From: Burkholderia sp. Bp9142
GTDB lineage: Bacteria; Pseudomonadota; Gammaproteobacteria; Burkholderiales; Burkholderiaceae
DNA length: 64,000 bases
Direction: 5' to 3'
Assembly (NCBI RefSeq): GCF_003853415.1
Contig: NZ_QTPP01000002.1
Location: 248,001 to 312,000, forward strand
This document shows, in pieces, positions 50,749 through 59,696 of this stretch (the stretch's first letter is position 1; each line of letters opens with the position of its first letter). The notes beneath the pieces were generated by a model. That model was not told where the DNA came from, searched no databases, and worked only from the letters and a program-made list of their open reading frames with translations. Made by a program: the position numbers and the translations under genes.

Positions 50749-51645
50749 ATGATCGATGTCCGTGCGCTCGGCTACGTCGTCGTCGAGGCGACCCGCGTCG
50801 ATGCGTGGCGCCGCTACGCGCAAGACGTGCTGGGCATGCAGGCGCTCGACGCGCCCGACGGCGCGCTGTACCTGAAGATGGACGAGCGCGATTTCCGCTA
50901 CGTGATCGTCCCCGGCACGACCGACCGCTATTTCGCATCGGGCTGGGAACTGCCCGACGGCGCCGCGTTCGACGCCGCGCTCGCGGTGTTGCAACGCGCA
51001 GGTGTCGAAGCCGTGCGCGCCACGCGCGACGAAGCCGCGCTGCGCCGCGTGCAGGCAATGGCGTGGTGCACCGACCCGTCCGGCAACCGTCACGAGCTGT
51101 ACTGGGGCGCGCGCTGCGACTTCCGCCGCTTCGTGTCGCCGCTGGGCGTCGCGCGCTTCGTCACCGGCGACATGGGGCTCGGCCACGCGGTGCTGCCCGC
51201 GCCGCGGTTCGACGCGACCGATGCATTCGTGCGCGGCGTGCTCGGCTTCGAGCTGTCCGACATCTACCACGTGAAGTTCACGCCCGATCCCGCCGAACCC
51301 GAGAAGCGCATCCATTTCATGCATTGCCGCAACGCGCGCCATCACAGCCTCGCGCTGTTCGAGATGGCCGTGCCGTCGGGCTGCGTGCACGTGATGGCCG
51401 AAGTCGACTCGATGGACGAAGTGGGCCGCGCGCTCGACCGGGTCGCCGCGCACGACGTGAAGATGTCGGCGACGCTCGGCCGGCACTGCAACGACCAGAT
51501 GATCTCGTTCTACATGAAGACCCCCGGCGGCTTCGATCTCGAATACGGCTTCGGCGGGCTCACGGTCGACTGGTCGAAGCACGCGGTGTTCGAGGCCACC
51601 CAGGTGAGCCAGTGGGGCCACGATTTCAGCATCGGATACCGGTAA
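50749..51645 (+). CDS. hsaC: Extradiol dioxygenase HsaC/TesB-like
   Basis: A 298-residue type I extradiol ring-cleavage dioxygenase made of two VOC modules. The iron ligands are H146, H214 and E265, and the acid-base histidine lies in the RHHSLALF motif (198-199), matching BphC-type enzymes. HsaC (TesB in Comamonas) opens the catechol ring of 3,4-DHSA by meta-cleavage, giving DSHA. Context supports this over biphenyl breakdown: the ipdA/ipdB genes follow, and HsaA/HsaB lie in the first block. A strong GGAGGAGG precedes the ATG. The C-C hydrolase HsaD, needed next, is not in the window. Confidence 0.87.
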   Translation: MIDVRALGYVVVEATRVDAWRRYAQDVLGMQALDAPDGALYLKMDERDFRYVIVPGTTDRYFASGWELPDGAAFDAALAVLQRAGVEAVRATRDEAALRRVQAMAWCTDPSGNRHELYWGARCDFRRFVSPLGVARFVTGDMGLGHAVLPAPRFDATDAFVRGVLGFELSDIYHVKFTPDPAEPEKRIHFMHCRNARHHSLALFEMAVPSGCVHVMAEVDSMDEVGRALDRVAAHDVKMSATLGRHCNDQMISFYMKTPGGFDLEYGFGGLTVDWSKHAVFEATQVSQWGHDFSIGYR

Positions 51646-51654
51646 GCCAGCACG

Positions 51655-52548
51655 ATGACGATGAAACCTCTCGACAAGACGATGTCCGCGCGCGATGTGG
51701 TCGCGCAACTCGCCGACGGCATGACGATCGGCATCGGCGGATGGGGGCCGCGGCGCAAGCCGATGGCGCTGGTGCGCGAAATCGCGCGCTCGAACCTGAA
51801 GGACCTGACGATCGTCGCGTACGGCGGCGCCGACATCGGCCTGCTGTGCGCCGCCGGCAAGGTGCGCAAGGCGGTGTTCGGTTTCGTGTCGCTCGACGTG
51901 ATCCCGCTCGAGCCGCATTTCCGCCGGGCCCGCGAACAGGGCCGCGTCGACGTGCTCGAACTCGACGAAGGGATGCTGCAGCTCGGCCTGCGCGCAGCCG
52001 CCGCGCGCCTGCCGTTCCTGCCGACGCGTGCCGGGCTCGGCACCGCGCTGCTCGATCACGCGCCGCAGCTGCGCACGGTGAGCTCGCCGTACGACGACGG
52101 CGAGACGCTGCTCGCGATGCCGGCGATCGAACTCGACGTCGCGCTGCTGCACGCGAACGCGGCGGACCGGATGGGCAACACGCGCATCGACGGTCCCGAT
52201 CCGTTCTTCGATGCGTGGATGGCGCGCGCCGCGCGGCGCTGCTACGTGTCGGCGGAAACGGTCGATGCGTCGCTCGCGAGCGACGATCTCGATGCCGCGC
52301 GCCGCAACCCGTTCGAGCGCTCGCTTGTCACCGGCGTCGTGCACGCGCCGGGCGGCGCGCACCCGACGTCGTGCGCGCCCGACTACGGCTGGGACCTGCC
52401 GCACCTGCGCGCGTACTGCGCGAGCGCGGAAGACGATGCAAAGACGGCGGCATACCTGCGCGACGTGGTCGGCCGGGACGAACGCCAGTACCTCGAAGGC
52501 GTCGGCGGCCTGTCGCACGTGACGACGCTGCCGTTGCCGATTCTGTAA
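51655..52548 (+). CDS. ipdA: COCHEA-CoA hydrolase subunit IpdA
   Basis: A 297-residue CoA-transferase-fold alpha subunit. It matches IpdA strongly in GMTIGIGGWGPRRKPMALV, YGGADIGLLCAAGKV and the FVSLDVIP region. IpdA and IpdB form a heterotetramer that hydrolyses the last ring (ring C) in COCHEA-CoA; despite the fold they are not transferases. It starts 10 bases after hsaC and is followed by ipdB after a further 10 bases. ATG 51655 and ATG 51661 are both possible. The function is assigned by family and partner; ring D is opened earlier by EchA20. Confidence 0.88.
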   Translation: MTMKPLDKTMSARDVVAQLADGMTIGIGGWGPRRKPMALVREIARSNLKDLTIVAYGGADIGLLCAAGKVRKAVFGFVSLDVIPLEPHFRRAREQGRVDVLELDEGMLQLGLRAAAARLPFLPTRAGLGTALLDHAPQLRTVSSPYDDGETLLAMPAIELDVALLHANAADRMGNTRIDGPDPFFDAWMARAARRCYVSAETVDASLASDDLDAARRNPFERSLVTGVVHAPGGAHPTSCAPDYGWDLPHLRAYCASAEDDAKTAAYLRDVVGRDERQYLEGVGGLSHVTTLPLPIL

Positions 52549-52558
52549 AGGAGCGCCT

Positions 52559-53356
52559 GTGAGCGAATCTCTCGACCATTCCCTCGCGGAACTGATGATC
52601 GTCGCGTCCGCGCGACTCTGGCGCGACGACGGCGAAGTGCTGGCGACCGGCATCGGCACGGGCCCGCGGCTCGCGGCGGGCCTCGCGCGGCTCGCGTACA
52701 ACAACGGGCTGATGCTGACCGACGGCGAAGCGTATCTCGTCGAGGAGCCGGTGCCGCTCGGGCCCCGTCCCGACGGCTATCGCGTGAAGGCGAGCGGCTG
52801 GATGACCTACGAACGCGTGTTCGACTGCCTGTGGCACGGCCGCCGCCATGCGCTGGTGATGCCGACGCAGATCGACCGCTTCGGCCAGGCGAACATCTCG
52901 TGGCTCGGCGACGACTACGCGCGTCCGAAAACGCAGCTGCTCGGCGCGCGCGGCTTCCCCGGCAACTCGACGAACCATGCGAACTCGTTCTTCGTCAGCG
53001 GCCACGGCAAGCGCACGTTCGTCGACGGCGAAGTCGACATGGTGTGCACGGTCGGCTACAACCCGGCGCGCCGGCTGCCCGGCATGAAGACCTTCGTCGA
53101 CCTGCGCAGCATCGTCACCGACCTGTGCGTGATGGATTTCGGCGGGCCCGACCACGCGATCCGCGTGCGCTCGCTGCATCCGGGCGTGAGCTTCGACGAG
53201 GTGCAGGACGCGACCGGCTTTCCGCTGGTCGCGCATCCGGAACTCGGCACGACGGCCGCGCCGAGCGCGGAAGACCTGCGCATCGTGCGTGCGCTGGACC
53301 CTCACAACCTGCGCGCGACGATCGTGCGCAACGATCCGGCGCCGCGCCGCGGATGA
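52559..53356 (+). CDS. ipdB: COCHEA-CoA hydrolase subunit IpdB
   Basis: A 265-residue beta-type CoA-transferase subunit forming the hydrolase with IpdA. Characteristic segments are LMIVASARLWRDDGEVLATGIG, FGQANISWLGDDYARPKTQLLGARGFPGNS in two parts, and GYNPARRLPGMKTFVDL. Start GTG 52559 with AAGGAG at 52548-52553, overlapping the ipdA stop region. Its stop overlaps an ATG of the next gene (53353). Together with IpdA it should open steroid ring C. Confidence is based on gene pair and family pattern. Confidence 0.88.
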   Translation: MSESLDHSLAELMIVASARLWRDDGEVLATGIGTGPRLAAGLARLAYNNGLMLTDGEAYLVEEPVPLGPRPDGYRVKASGWMTYERVFDCLWHGRRHALVMPTQIDRFGQANISWLGDDYARPKTQLLGARGFPGNSTNHANSFFVSGHGKRTFVDGEVDMVCTVGYNPARRLPGMKTFVDLRSIVTDLCVMDFGGPDHAIRVRSLHPGVSFDEVQDATGFPLVAHPELGTTAAPSAEDLRIVRALDPHNLRATIVRNDPAPRRG

Positions 53357-53364
53357 GGTCCTAC

Positions 53365-54291
53365 ATGGAAGCGACCCAGGTGACGTTCGGCGACGGTGTC
53401 GTCGACTACGCGGTCGAGGACGGCATCGCGACGATCACGATGAACCGTCCCGAGTATCACAATGCGCAGAACTCGAAGATGACGTATGCGCTCGACGCGG
53501 CGTTCCGGCGCGCCGCGCACGACGACGCGGTGAAGGCGATCGTGCTCGCGGGTGCCGGCAAGCATTTCTCGGCGGGCCACGACATCGGCACGCCGGGCCG
53601 CGACATCCACGAGTCGTTCGAGCGCGCGTCGCTGTGGTACGACCACGTCGACAAGGAAGGCGGCGAATTCCTCTATGCGCGCGAACAGGAGGTATACCTC
53701 GGGATGTGCCGGCGCTGGCGCGACCTGCCGAAGCCGACCATCGCGATGGTGCACGGCGCCTGCATCGCGGGCGGGCTGATGCTCGCGTGGGTGTGCGACC
53801 TGATCGTCGCGTCGGAGGATGCGTTCTTTGCGGATCCGGTCGTGCGGATGGGGATTCCGGGCGTCGAGTATTTCGCGCATGCGTACGAGCTGAACCCGCG
53901 CATCGCGAAGGAATTCCTGTTCCTCGGCGAGCGCATGCCGGCCGAGCGCGCGTACCAGATGGGGATGGTCAACCGCGTGGTGCCGCGCGAGCGGCTGCGC
54001 GACGCGACCTATGCGATCGCCGCGAAGATCGCGACGATGCCGCGCCTTGGCCTCACGCTGACCAAGCAGGCGCTGAACCACGTCGAGGAACTGCAGGGCA
54101 AGCGCGCGGCGATGGACGCGGCATTCGCGTGGCATCACTTCGCGCATGCGCACAACGAGCTCGTCAGCGGCGACCGCCTCGGCGGCTACGACGCACGCAA
54201 GATGGCCAGCTCGCAGCGCAAGCCGGAGCCGGCGCACGGTGAAGGTCGAACCGACGCCGCACCGGCCGCAGTCAACGGAGCCGCCGCATGA
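53365..54291 (+). CDS. Enoyl-CoA hydratase/isomerase family protein
   Basis: A 308-residue crotonase-fold protein. The start DYAVEDGIATITMNRPEYHNAQ, the oxyanion-hole segment GKHFSAGHDIGTPGRDI and GACIAGGLMLAWVCDLIVAS are typical. The longer loop around residues 80-110 sets it apart from EchA20, which is encoded two genes on. Its substrate is likely a steroid-derived CoA ester, but which one is not clear. ATG 53365 has GAGG at 53355-53358; ATG 53353 overlaps the ipdB stop. The C-terminal 30 residues are low complexity. The stop overlaps the ipdC start. Confidence 0.85.
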   Translation: MEATQVTFGDGVVDYAVEDGIATITMNRPEYHNAQNSKMTYALDAAFRRAAHDDAVKAIVLAGAGKHFSAGHDIGTPGRDIHESFERASLWYDHVDKEGGEFLYAREQEVYLGMCRRWRDLPKPTIAMVHGACIAGGLMLAWVCDLIVASEDAFFADPVVRMGIPGVEYFAHAYELNPRIAKEFLFLGERMPAERAYQMGMVNRVVPRERLRDATYAIAAKIATMPRLGLTLTKQALNHVEELQGKRAAMDAAFAWHHFAHAHNELVSGDRLGGYDARKMASSQRKPEPAHGEGRTDAAPAAVNGAAA

Positions 54292-55400
54292 GCACGACGC
54301 TTCAAGGCACGCTTCGTAGCCCGCTGCATACGCCGCTGTGCGACCTGCTCGGCTGCCGCTACCCGATCGTGCAGACCGCGATGGGCTGGGTGGCCGACGC
54401 ACGGCTCGTCGCCGCGACCGCCAACGCGGGCGGCTTCGGCTTCCTGGCCGGCGCGACGCTCGAACCCGAGCAGGTCGAGGCCGAGATCCTGAAGGTGAAG
54501 TCGCTGACCGACAAGCCGTTCGGCATCAACTTCCACATGTTCCAGAAGAACGCGAAGCAGGTCGTCGAACTCGCGATCGAGCACAAGCTGCATGCAGTGA
54601 GCTACGGCCGCGGGCCGGACGCGAAGACGATCCGCCGCTTCAAGGACGCCGGCATCGTCTGCATGCCGACCGTCGGCGCGCCGAAGCATGCGGCGAAGGC
54701 GGTCGAGCTCGGCGCGGACATCGTGACGGTGCAGGGCGCGGAAGGCGGCGGCCACACGGGCTCGGTGCCGACCACGCTGCTGCTGCCGAAGGTGCTCGAC
54801 GCGGTGCGGGTGCCGGTCGTCGCGGCCGGCGGGTTCTTCGACGGGCGCGGGCTGGCTGCCGCGCTCGCGTACGGCGCGGCCGGCATCGCGATGGGCACGC
54901 GCTTCCTGATGAGCGCCGAATCGCCGGTGCCGCGCGCGACGCTCGACCGCTACGTCGCGGTCGGCGACCCGGCACGGATCCGCGTGTCGGACGCGCTCGA
55001 CGGGCTGCCGCAACGCATGATCGACAACCCGTACCTGCTGAAGCTCGAACACTTCGGCCCGCTGCGCCGCACGCTGTTCGCGCTGAAGACCGCCGAGGCG
55101 TGGCGCCGCCGGAACGGGCTGCGTACGACCGACATGCTGGGCCTCGCGATCAAGGCGCTGCGTTCGCGCGACTACACGGCGAGCCAGACGCTGATGGCGG
55201 CGAACGCGCCGTTCCTGATCCAGCGCGCGATCGTCGACGGACGCCCCGACGAAGGCGTGCTGCCGAGCGGCCAGGCGGCCGCGATGATCGGCGCGATCGA
55301 ACCGTGCGACGTATTGATCGCGCGGATCGTTGCAGAGGCCGGCGAGCGGCTCGACGCACTGGCCGCGATGCGCGGCGCGGCGGCAGCGCAGGCCGCGTGA
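54288..55400 (+). CDS. ipdC: IpdC-like nitronate monooxygenase family flavoprotein
   Basis: A 370-residue FMN-binding TIM-barrel protein of the nitronate monooxygenase family. It resembles IpdC of the HIP pathway throughout: YPIVQTAMGWVADARLVAAT, VKSLTDKPFGINFHMF, TVQGAEGGGHTGSVPTTLLL and AAGGFFDGRGLAAALAYGAAG. IpdC acts as a dehydrogenase/reductase on a CoA-linked hydroxy-HIC intermediate (5-OH-HIC-CoA side). The ATG overlaps the preceding stop (ATGA). A true nitronate monooxygenase is less likely because of the steroid neighbours. Confidence 0.87.
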   Translation: MSTTLQGTLRSPLHTPLCDLLGCRYPIVQTAMGWVADARLVAATANAGGFGFLAGATLEPEQVEAEILKVKSLTDKPFGINFHMFQKNAKQVVELAIEHKLHAVSYGRGPDAKTIRRFKDAGIVCMPTVGAPKHAAKAVELGADIVTVQGAEGGGHTGSVPTTLLLPKVLDAVRVPVVAAGGFFDGRGLAAALAYGAAGIAMGTRFLMSAESPVPRATLDRYVAVGDPARIRVSDALDGLPQRMIDNPYLLKLEHFGPLRRTLFALKTAEAWRRRNGLRTTDMLGLAIKALRSRDYTASQTLMAANAPFLIQRAIVDGRPDEGVLPSGQAAAMIGAIEPCDVLIARIVAEAGERLDALAAMRGAAAAQAA

Positions 55401-55425
55401 ACACAATCACAGGGAGGCACAGCAG

Positions 55426-56235
55426 ATGACAACTTCCAATCAACCGGGCGGCGCGACGCCGTTCCGGATCGCACGCGCCGACGGCATCGCCGAACTGGTG
55501 ATCGCCCATCCGCCCGTGAACGCGCTCGATGCGCAGGGCTGGCATGCGCTCGCGCGTGCGCTCGACGCGCTCGGCGAGGACGACGACGTGCGCGTGATCG
55601 TCGTGCGCGGCGAAGGACGCGGCTTCTGCGCGGGCGTCGACATCAAGGAGCTGGCCGCGCATCCGGAACGGATCGTGTCGGTCAACGCGGGCAACTACGA
55701 GACGTTCCGTGCGGTGCACCGCAATCCGAAGCCGGTGATCGCGGCCGTGCACGGTTTCGTGCTCGGCGGTGGGATCGGCATCTGCGGCGCGGCGGACATC
55801 GTCGTCGCGGCCGATTGCGCGCGCTTCGGCGTGCCGGAGATCGACCGCGGCGCGATGGGCGGCGGCGCGCACCTGCAGCGGTTGTTCGGCGTGCAGAAGG
55901 TCCGCGCGATGTACTTCACCGGCGAGATGATCGGTGCGGCCGAAGCGTACCGGCTCGGCGCGCTCGAGCAGGTCGTCGCGCGCGACGCGCTGCGCGACGC
56001 GGCGCTCGCGATCGCCCGCAGGATCGCGGAGAAGAGCCCGGCGATGGTGCGGCTCGCGAAGGAGGCGCTGAACGGCGTCGAGGACGGCGATCTCGAGGAC
56101 AAGTACCGCTGGGAGCAGGGCTTCACGCTGCAGGCGTACATGACGAACGACTCGACGGAGGCGCGTGCGGCGTTCGTCGAGAAGCGCGACGCGCGGTTCG
56201 ACGCGCAGGCCGCCGCCGAGGAGGCACGCGCATGA
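55426..56235 (+). CDS. echA20: EchA20-like ring-opening enoyl-CoA hydratase
   Basis: A 269-residue crotonase-fold protein. It resembles EchA20 closely: AHPPVNALDAQGWH, EGRGFCAGVDIKEL, AVHGFVLGGGIGICGAADIVVA, FGVPEIDRGAMGGGAHLQRL, then YRWEQGFTLQAY. EchA20 opens ring D by hydrolysing 6-OH/5-oxo-type HIC-CoA intermediates and produces COCHEA-CoA, the substrate of IpdAB. A strong AGGGAGG precedes ATG 55426. Its stop overlaps the next start (ATGA). A plain hydratase role is the alternative. Confidence 0.87.
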   Translation: MTTSNQPGGATPFRIARADGIAELVIAHPPVNALDAQGWHALARALDALGEDDDVRVIVVRGEGRGFCAGVDIKELAAHPERIVSVNAGNYETFRAVHRNPKPVIAAVHGFVLGGGIGICGAADIVVAADCARFGVPEIDRGAMGGGAHLQRLFGVQKVRAMYFTGEMIGAAEAYRLGALEQVVARDALRDAALAIARRIAEKSPAMVRLAKEALNGVEDGDLEDKYRWEQGFTLQAYMTNDSTEARAAFVEKRDARFDAQAAAEEARA

Positions 56236-57401
56236 ACCTGACCTATACGCCGCAGCAACAGGCGTTCCGCGCGGAAATCCGCGAATGGCTCGCCGCGCAC
56301 GTGCCGCGCGAGCGGCTGCCGAGCTTCGATACCGAAGCAGGCTTCGCCGCGCACCGCGAATGGGAGCGCACGCTGCACTCGGGCCGCTGGAGCATGGTCA
56401 CGTGGCCGCGCGAGCTGGGCGGGCGCGGCTGCGACCTGATCGAGTGGCTGATCTTCGAGGAAGAGTACTGGCGCGCCGACGCCCCGATGCGCGTGAACCA
56501 GAACGGCATCTTCCTGCTCGGCCCGACGCTGATGGATTTCGGCACCGCGGAGCAGAAGGCGCGCTTCCTGCCGGCGATGGCGGCGGGCGAGCACGTGTGG
56601 GCGCAGGGCTGGTCGGAGCCGAACGCGGGCTCGGACATGGCCGCGATCCGCACGACGGCGATCCGCATCGGCGACGACTACGTGCTCAACGGCCAGAAGA
56701 TCTGGTCGACCCGCGCGGTGTGGGCCGACTGGCTGTTCGGGCTGTTCAGGAGCGACCCCGAATCGTCGCGCCACCACGGGCTCACGTTCCTGATGGTGCC
56801 GCTGTCGACGCCGGGCATCACGGTGCGGCCGATCCGCCAGCTGAACGGGCAGACGGGCTTCGCGGAAATCTTCTTCGACGACGTGCGCGTGCCGGTCGAG
56901 AACCGCCTCGCGGCCGAAGGCGCGGGCTGGCAGGTCGCGATGGCGACGGCCGGCTTCGAGCGCGGGCTGATGCTGCGTTCGCCCGCGCGCTTCCAGCGCA
57001 CCGCGCAGGCGCTGCGCGACCTGTATCTCGCGCACCGCGACAGCGCGGATCGCGACCCGACGCTGCGCGAACGCGTGGTGTCCGCGTGGATGGACGCGCA
57101 GGCGTACGCACTGTCGACCTACGCGACCGCGAGCCGGCTGCTCAAGGGCGGCCATATCGGCGCGGAGTCGAGCACCAACAAGGTGTTCTGGTCGGAGCTC
57201 GACCTGCGGATGCACCAGACCGCGCTCGACATTCTCGGCGCGCACGGCGAGGTCGTCCCGCAGACGGCCGCGCAGCACGCGGCGCTCGGCCACTGGCTCG
57301 ACGGCTTCCTGTTCGCGCAGGCCGGCCCGATCTACGCGGGCACCAACGAGATCCAGCGCAACATCGTCGCCGAACGGATGCTCGGCATGCCGCGCGCGTA
57401 A
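56232..57401 (+). CDS. fadE31: Acyl-CoA dehydrogenase, FadE31-like
   Basis: A 389-residue flavoenzyme of the acyl-CoA dehydrogenase family. It fits FadE31 of the HIP regulon in several runs: FDTEAGFAAHREWERTL, VTWPRELGGRG, WAQGWSEPNAGSDMAAIR, PIRQLNGQTGFAEIFFDDV and the C-terminal YAGTNEIQRNIVAERMLG. In actinobacteria FadE31 pairs with FadE32 or FadE33 to form an alpha2beta2 enzyme. The following gene encodes the expected partner. It should desaturate a steroid-derived acyl-CoA after rings C/D have been opened. The start ATG overlaps the echA20 stop. Confidence 0.85.
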   Translation: MNLTYTPQQQAFRAEIREWLAAHVPRERLPSFDTEAGFAAHREWERTLHSGRWSMVTWPRELGGRGCDLIEWLIFEEEYWRADAPMRVNQNGIFLLGPTLMDFGTAEQKARFLPAMAAGEHVWAQGWSEPNAGSDMAAIRTTAIRIGDDYVLNGQKIWSTRAVWADWLFGLFRSDPESSRHHGLTFLMVPLSTPGITVRPIRQLNGQTGFAEIFFDDVRVPVENRLAAEGAGWQVAMATAGFERGLMLRSPARFQRTAQALRDLYLAHRDSADRDPTLRERVVSAWMDAQAYALSTYATASRLLKGGHIGAESSTNKVFWSELDLRMHQTALDILGAHGEVVPQTAAQHAALGHWLDGFLFAQAGPIYAGTNEIQRNIVAERMLGMPRA

Positions 57402-57436
57402 GCGCGCCGGCGACCTCCTCACTGAACGGACATCGT

Positions 57437-58507
57437 ATGGATTTCGTATTCGATGAAGACCAGGAAGCGCTCGCGGACAGCGTGAAGCGCCTGCTGATGA
57501 CCGAGATGACCCCGGAGCTGATCCGCGAGCTGTGGGCCACGCCGACCGGCCGCTCCGACGCGCTGTGGTCGCTGTTCGCGTCGCAGGGGCTGACCGCCGT
57601 GTCGGTGCCCGAAGCGCACGGCGGCCTCGGCCTGACCGAAGCGGAATGGGCGCTGCTCGCGCAGACCTATGGCTACTTCGGCAGCCCCGAGCCGCTGCTC
57701 GACACGGCGCTCGTATCGGCCGGCGTGCTCGCGCGGCTGCCCGCCAGTGACTGGCGCGACGCGCTGCTGCGCGACATCGCCGAAGGGCGCGCGCGTGTCG
57801 CGCTGGTGCATCCGGTGAACCCGTATGCGGCCGACGTGCACGTCGCGCGGACGCTCTTGTGCGAACACCGCGGCGAACTGCACCGCGTCGATCCCGCGCA
57901 GTGCGCGTGGCGTGCGGTCGACAGCGTCGACCCGTCGCGGCGCCTGTTCACGCTCGATTGGGAACCGTCCGCGGCCACCCGCGTCGCGCGCGCCGATGAC
58001 GCCGCGCCGTTGCTGAACCGCGCGCTCGACCACGGCGCGTTCGCGGTCGCCGCGCAGCTGCTCGGCCTCACGCAGCGCGTGCTCGACGTCGCGATCGACT
58101 ACAGCGCGCAGCGCAAGCAGTTCGGCAAGGCGATCGGCTCGTACCAGGCGCTCAAGCACCTGCTCGCCGACGTCGCGATCCGCTACGAGTTCGCGCGGCC
58201 GGTGGTCGCGCGCGCCGCGCAGGCGATCGCCGACGATCACCCGCAGCGCGCGGTGCTGGTGTCGCACGCGAAGCTCGCGGCGACCGCCGCCGCGCAGCTG
58301 GCCGCGCGCCACACGATGCAGGTGCACGGCGCGATCGGCTACACGTGGGAACTCGACCTGCAGATCTTCATGAAGCGGATCTGGGCGCTCTCTGGGAGCT
58401 GGGGCGACACCGCATTCCACAAGGCTCGCGTGGCCGACGCGATCCTCGGCGACGCATTGCCGATCGGCCCCGCGCAGACCTTCGACTTCGAGGAAACCCA
58501 TCAATGA
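57437..58507 (+). CDS. fadE32: Acyl-CoA dehydrogenase partner, FadE32-like
   Basis: A 356-residue acyl-CoA dehydrogenase homologue with a shorter, diverged middle. The start MDFVFDEDQEALADSVKRL and the C-terminal half (YSAQRKQFGKAIGSYQALKHLLAD, then HGAIGYTWELDLQIFMKR) are conserved, while the FAD-binding middle is much reduced. Such subunits pair with a full-length partner, here the FadE31-like protein 35 bases upstream, to form the alpha2beta2 steroid acyl-CoA dehydrogenase. Alone it would probably not be active. The stop overlaps the next start. Confidence 0.84.
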   Translation: MDFVFDEDQEALADSVKRLLMTEMTPELIRELWATPTGRSDALWSLFASQGLTAVSVPEAHGGLGLTEAEWALLAQTYGYFGSPEPLLDTALVSAGVLARLPASDWRDALLRDIAEGRARVALVHPVNPYAADVHVARTLLCEHRGELHRVDPAQCAWRAVDSVDPSRRLFTLDWEPSAATRVARADDAAPLLNRALDHGAFAVAAQLLGLTQRVLDVAIDYSAQRKQFGKAIGSYQALKHLLADVAIRYEFARPVVARAAQAIADDHPQRAVLVSHAKLAATAAAQLAARHTMQVHGAIGYTWELDLQIFMKRIWALSGSWGDTAFHKARVADAILGDALPIGPAQTFDFEETHQ

Positions 58508-59655
58508 AACAAGCCTATATCGTCGACGCGCTGCGCACGCCGACCGGCCGCCGCAAGGGCGGGCTCGCGCACGTGCATGCGGCGGACCTCGGCGGCTTCG
58601 TGCTGAAGACGCTGGTCGAGCGCAACGTGATTCCGGCCGGCGACTACGACGACGTGGTGTTCGGCTGCGTCGACACGATCGGCCCGCTCGCGGGCAACAT
58701 CGCGCGCACCTGCTGGCTCGCGGCCGGGCTGCCGCTGCAGGTGCCGGGCGTGACGGTCGACCGTCAGTGCGGCTCGTCGCAGCAGGCCGTGCACTTCGCC
58801 GCGCAGGCGGTGATGAGCGGCGTGCAGGACGTGGTCGTCGCGGGCGGCGTGCAGACGATGACGCAGATCCCGATCTCGTCCGCGATGACGAGCGCGGCGC
58901 CGCTCGGTTTCAACGACCCGTTCTCGGGCAGCACCGGCTGGCGCGCGCGCTTCGGCGATGCGCCGGTGTCGCAGTTCGTCGCCGCGCAACGCATCGCCGA
59001 TCACTGGAACCTGTCGCGCGATGCGATGGAGCGTTATGCGCTCGAAAGCCACCGCCGTGCGGTCGCGGCGATCGAGGCCGGCCATTTCAAGCGGGAAATC
59101 GTGCCGTTTGAAGGCGTGATGCACGACGAGACGCCGCGCCCCGACACGTCGCTGGAAAAGATGGCGACGCTCGAACCGCTGATGCCGGGCGGCTCGCTGA
59201 CGGCCGCCGTCGCGAGCCAGACCTGCGATGCGGCCGCCGCGCTCCTGATCGTGTCGGAGGACGCGCTGAAGCGCTACGGTCTCACGCCGCGCGCGCGCAT
59301 CCATCACCTGAGTGTGCTGGGCGACGATCCGCTTTGGATGCTCACCGCGCCGATCCCGGCGACGAAGGCCGCGTTGAAGAAGAGCGGCCTCGACTGGTCG
59401 CGGATCGACGTCGTCGAGATGAACGAGGCGTTCGCGTCGGTCGCGCAGGCGTGGCTCGCCGACACGCGCTTCCCGCACGAAAAGACCAACCCGAACGGCG
59501 GCGGCATAGCGCTCGGCCATCCGCTCGGCGCGACCGGTGCGCGGCTGATGACGACGCTGCTGCACGAACTGGAGCGAACCGGCGGCCGTTACGGGCTGCA
59601 GACGATGTGCGAAGGCGGCGGTCTCGCGAACGTCACGATCATCGAGCGCCTGTGA
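58504..59655 (+). CDS. fadA6: Thiolase FadA6-like
   Basis: A 383-residue thiolase that cleaves a 3-ketoacyl-CoA with CoA. The nucleophile is C89 (DRQCGSSQQ), H339 is in GGGIALGHPLGATGAR, and C369 in MCEGGGLAN; NEAF near 310-313 completes the oxyanion site. FadA6 removes acetyl-CoA from the opened steroid skeleton after IpdAB action. The ATG overlaps the FadE32-like stop. All catalytic residues are present. A general beta-oxidation thiolase (for side-chain or fatty acids) is possible, but the position favours FadA6. Confidence 0.86.
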   Translation: MKQAYIVDALRTPTGRRKGGLAHVHAADLGGFVLKTLVERNVIPAGDYDDVVFGCVDTIGPLAGNIARTCWLAAGLPLQVPGVTVDRQCGSSQQAVHFAAQAVMSGVQDVVVAGGVQTMTQIPISSAMTSAAPLGFNDPFSGSTGWRARFGDAPVSQFVAAQRIADHWNLSRDAMERYALESHRRAVAAIEAGHFKREIVPFEGVMHDETPRPDTSLEKMATLEPLMPGGSLTAAVASQTCDAAAALLIVSEDALKRYGLTPRARIHHLSVLGDDPLWMLTAPIPATKAALKKSGLDWSRIDVVEMNEAFASVAQAWLADTRFPHEKTNPNGGGIALGHPLGATGARLMTTLLHELERTGGRYGLQTMCEGGGLANVTIIERL

Positions 59656-59696
59656 GCGCGTCACTTTCACGATCTCTCGATCCAGGAGGCACCAGC

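Noticed and set aside
53365..54291. EchA20 identity for the first crotonase gene
   Set aside because: The gene at 55426-56235 carries the EchA20-type runs; this one has a different long loop and fits a general hydratase better.
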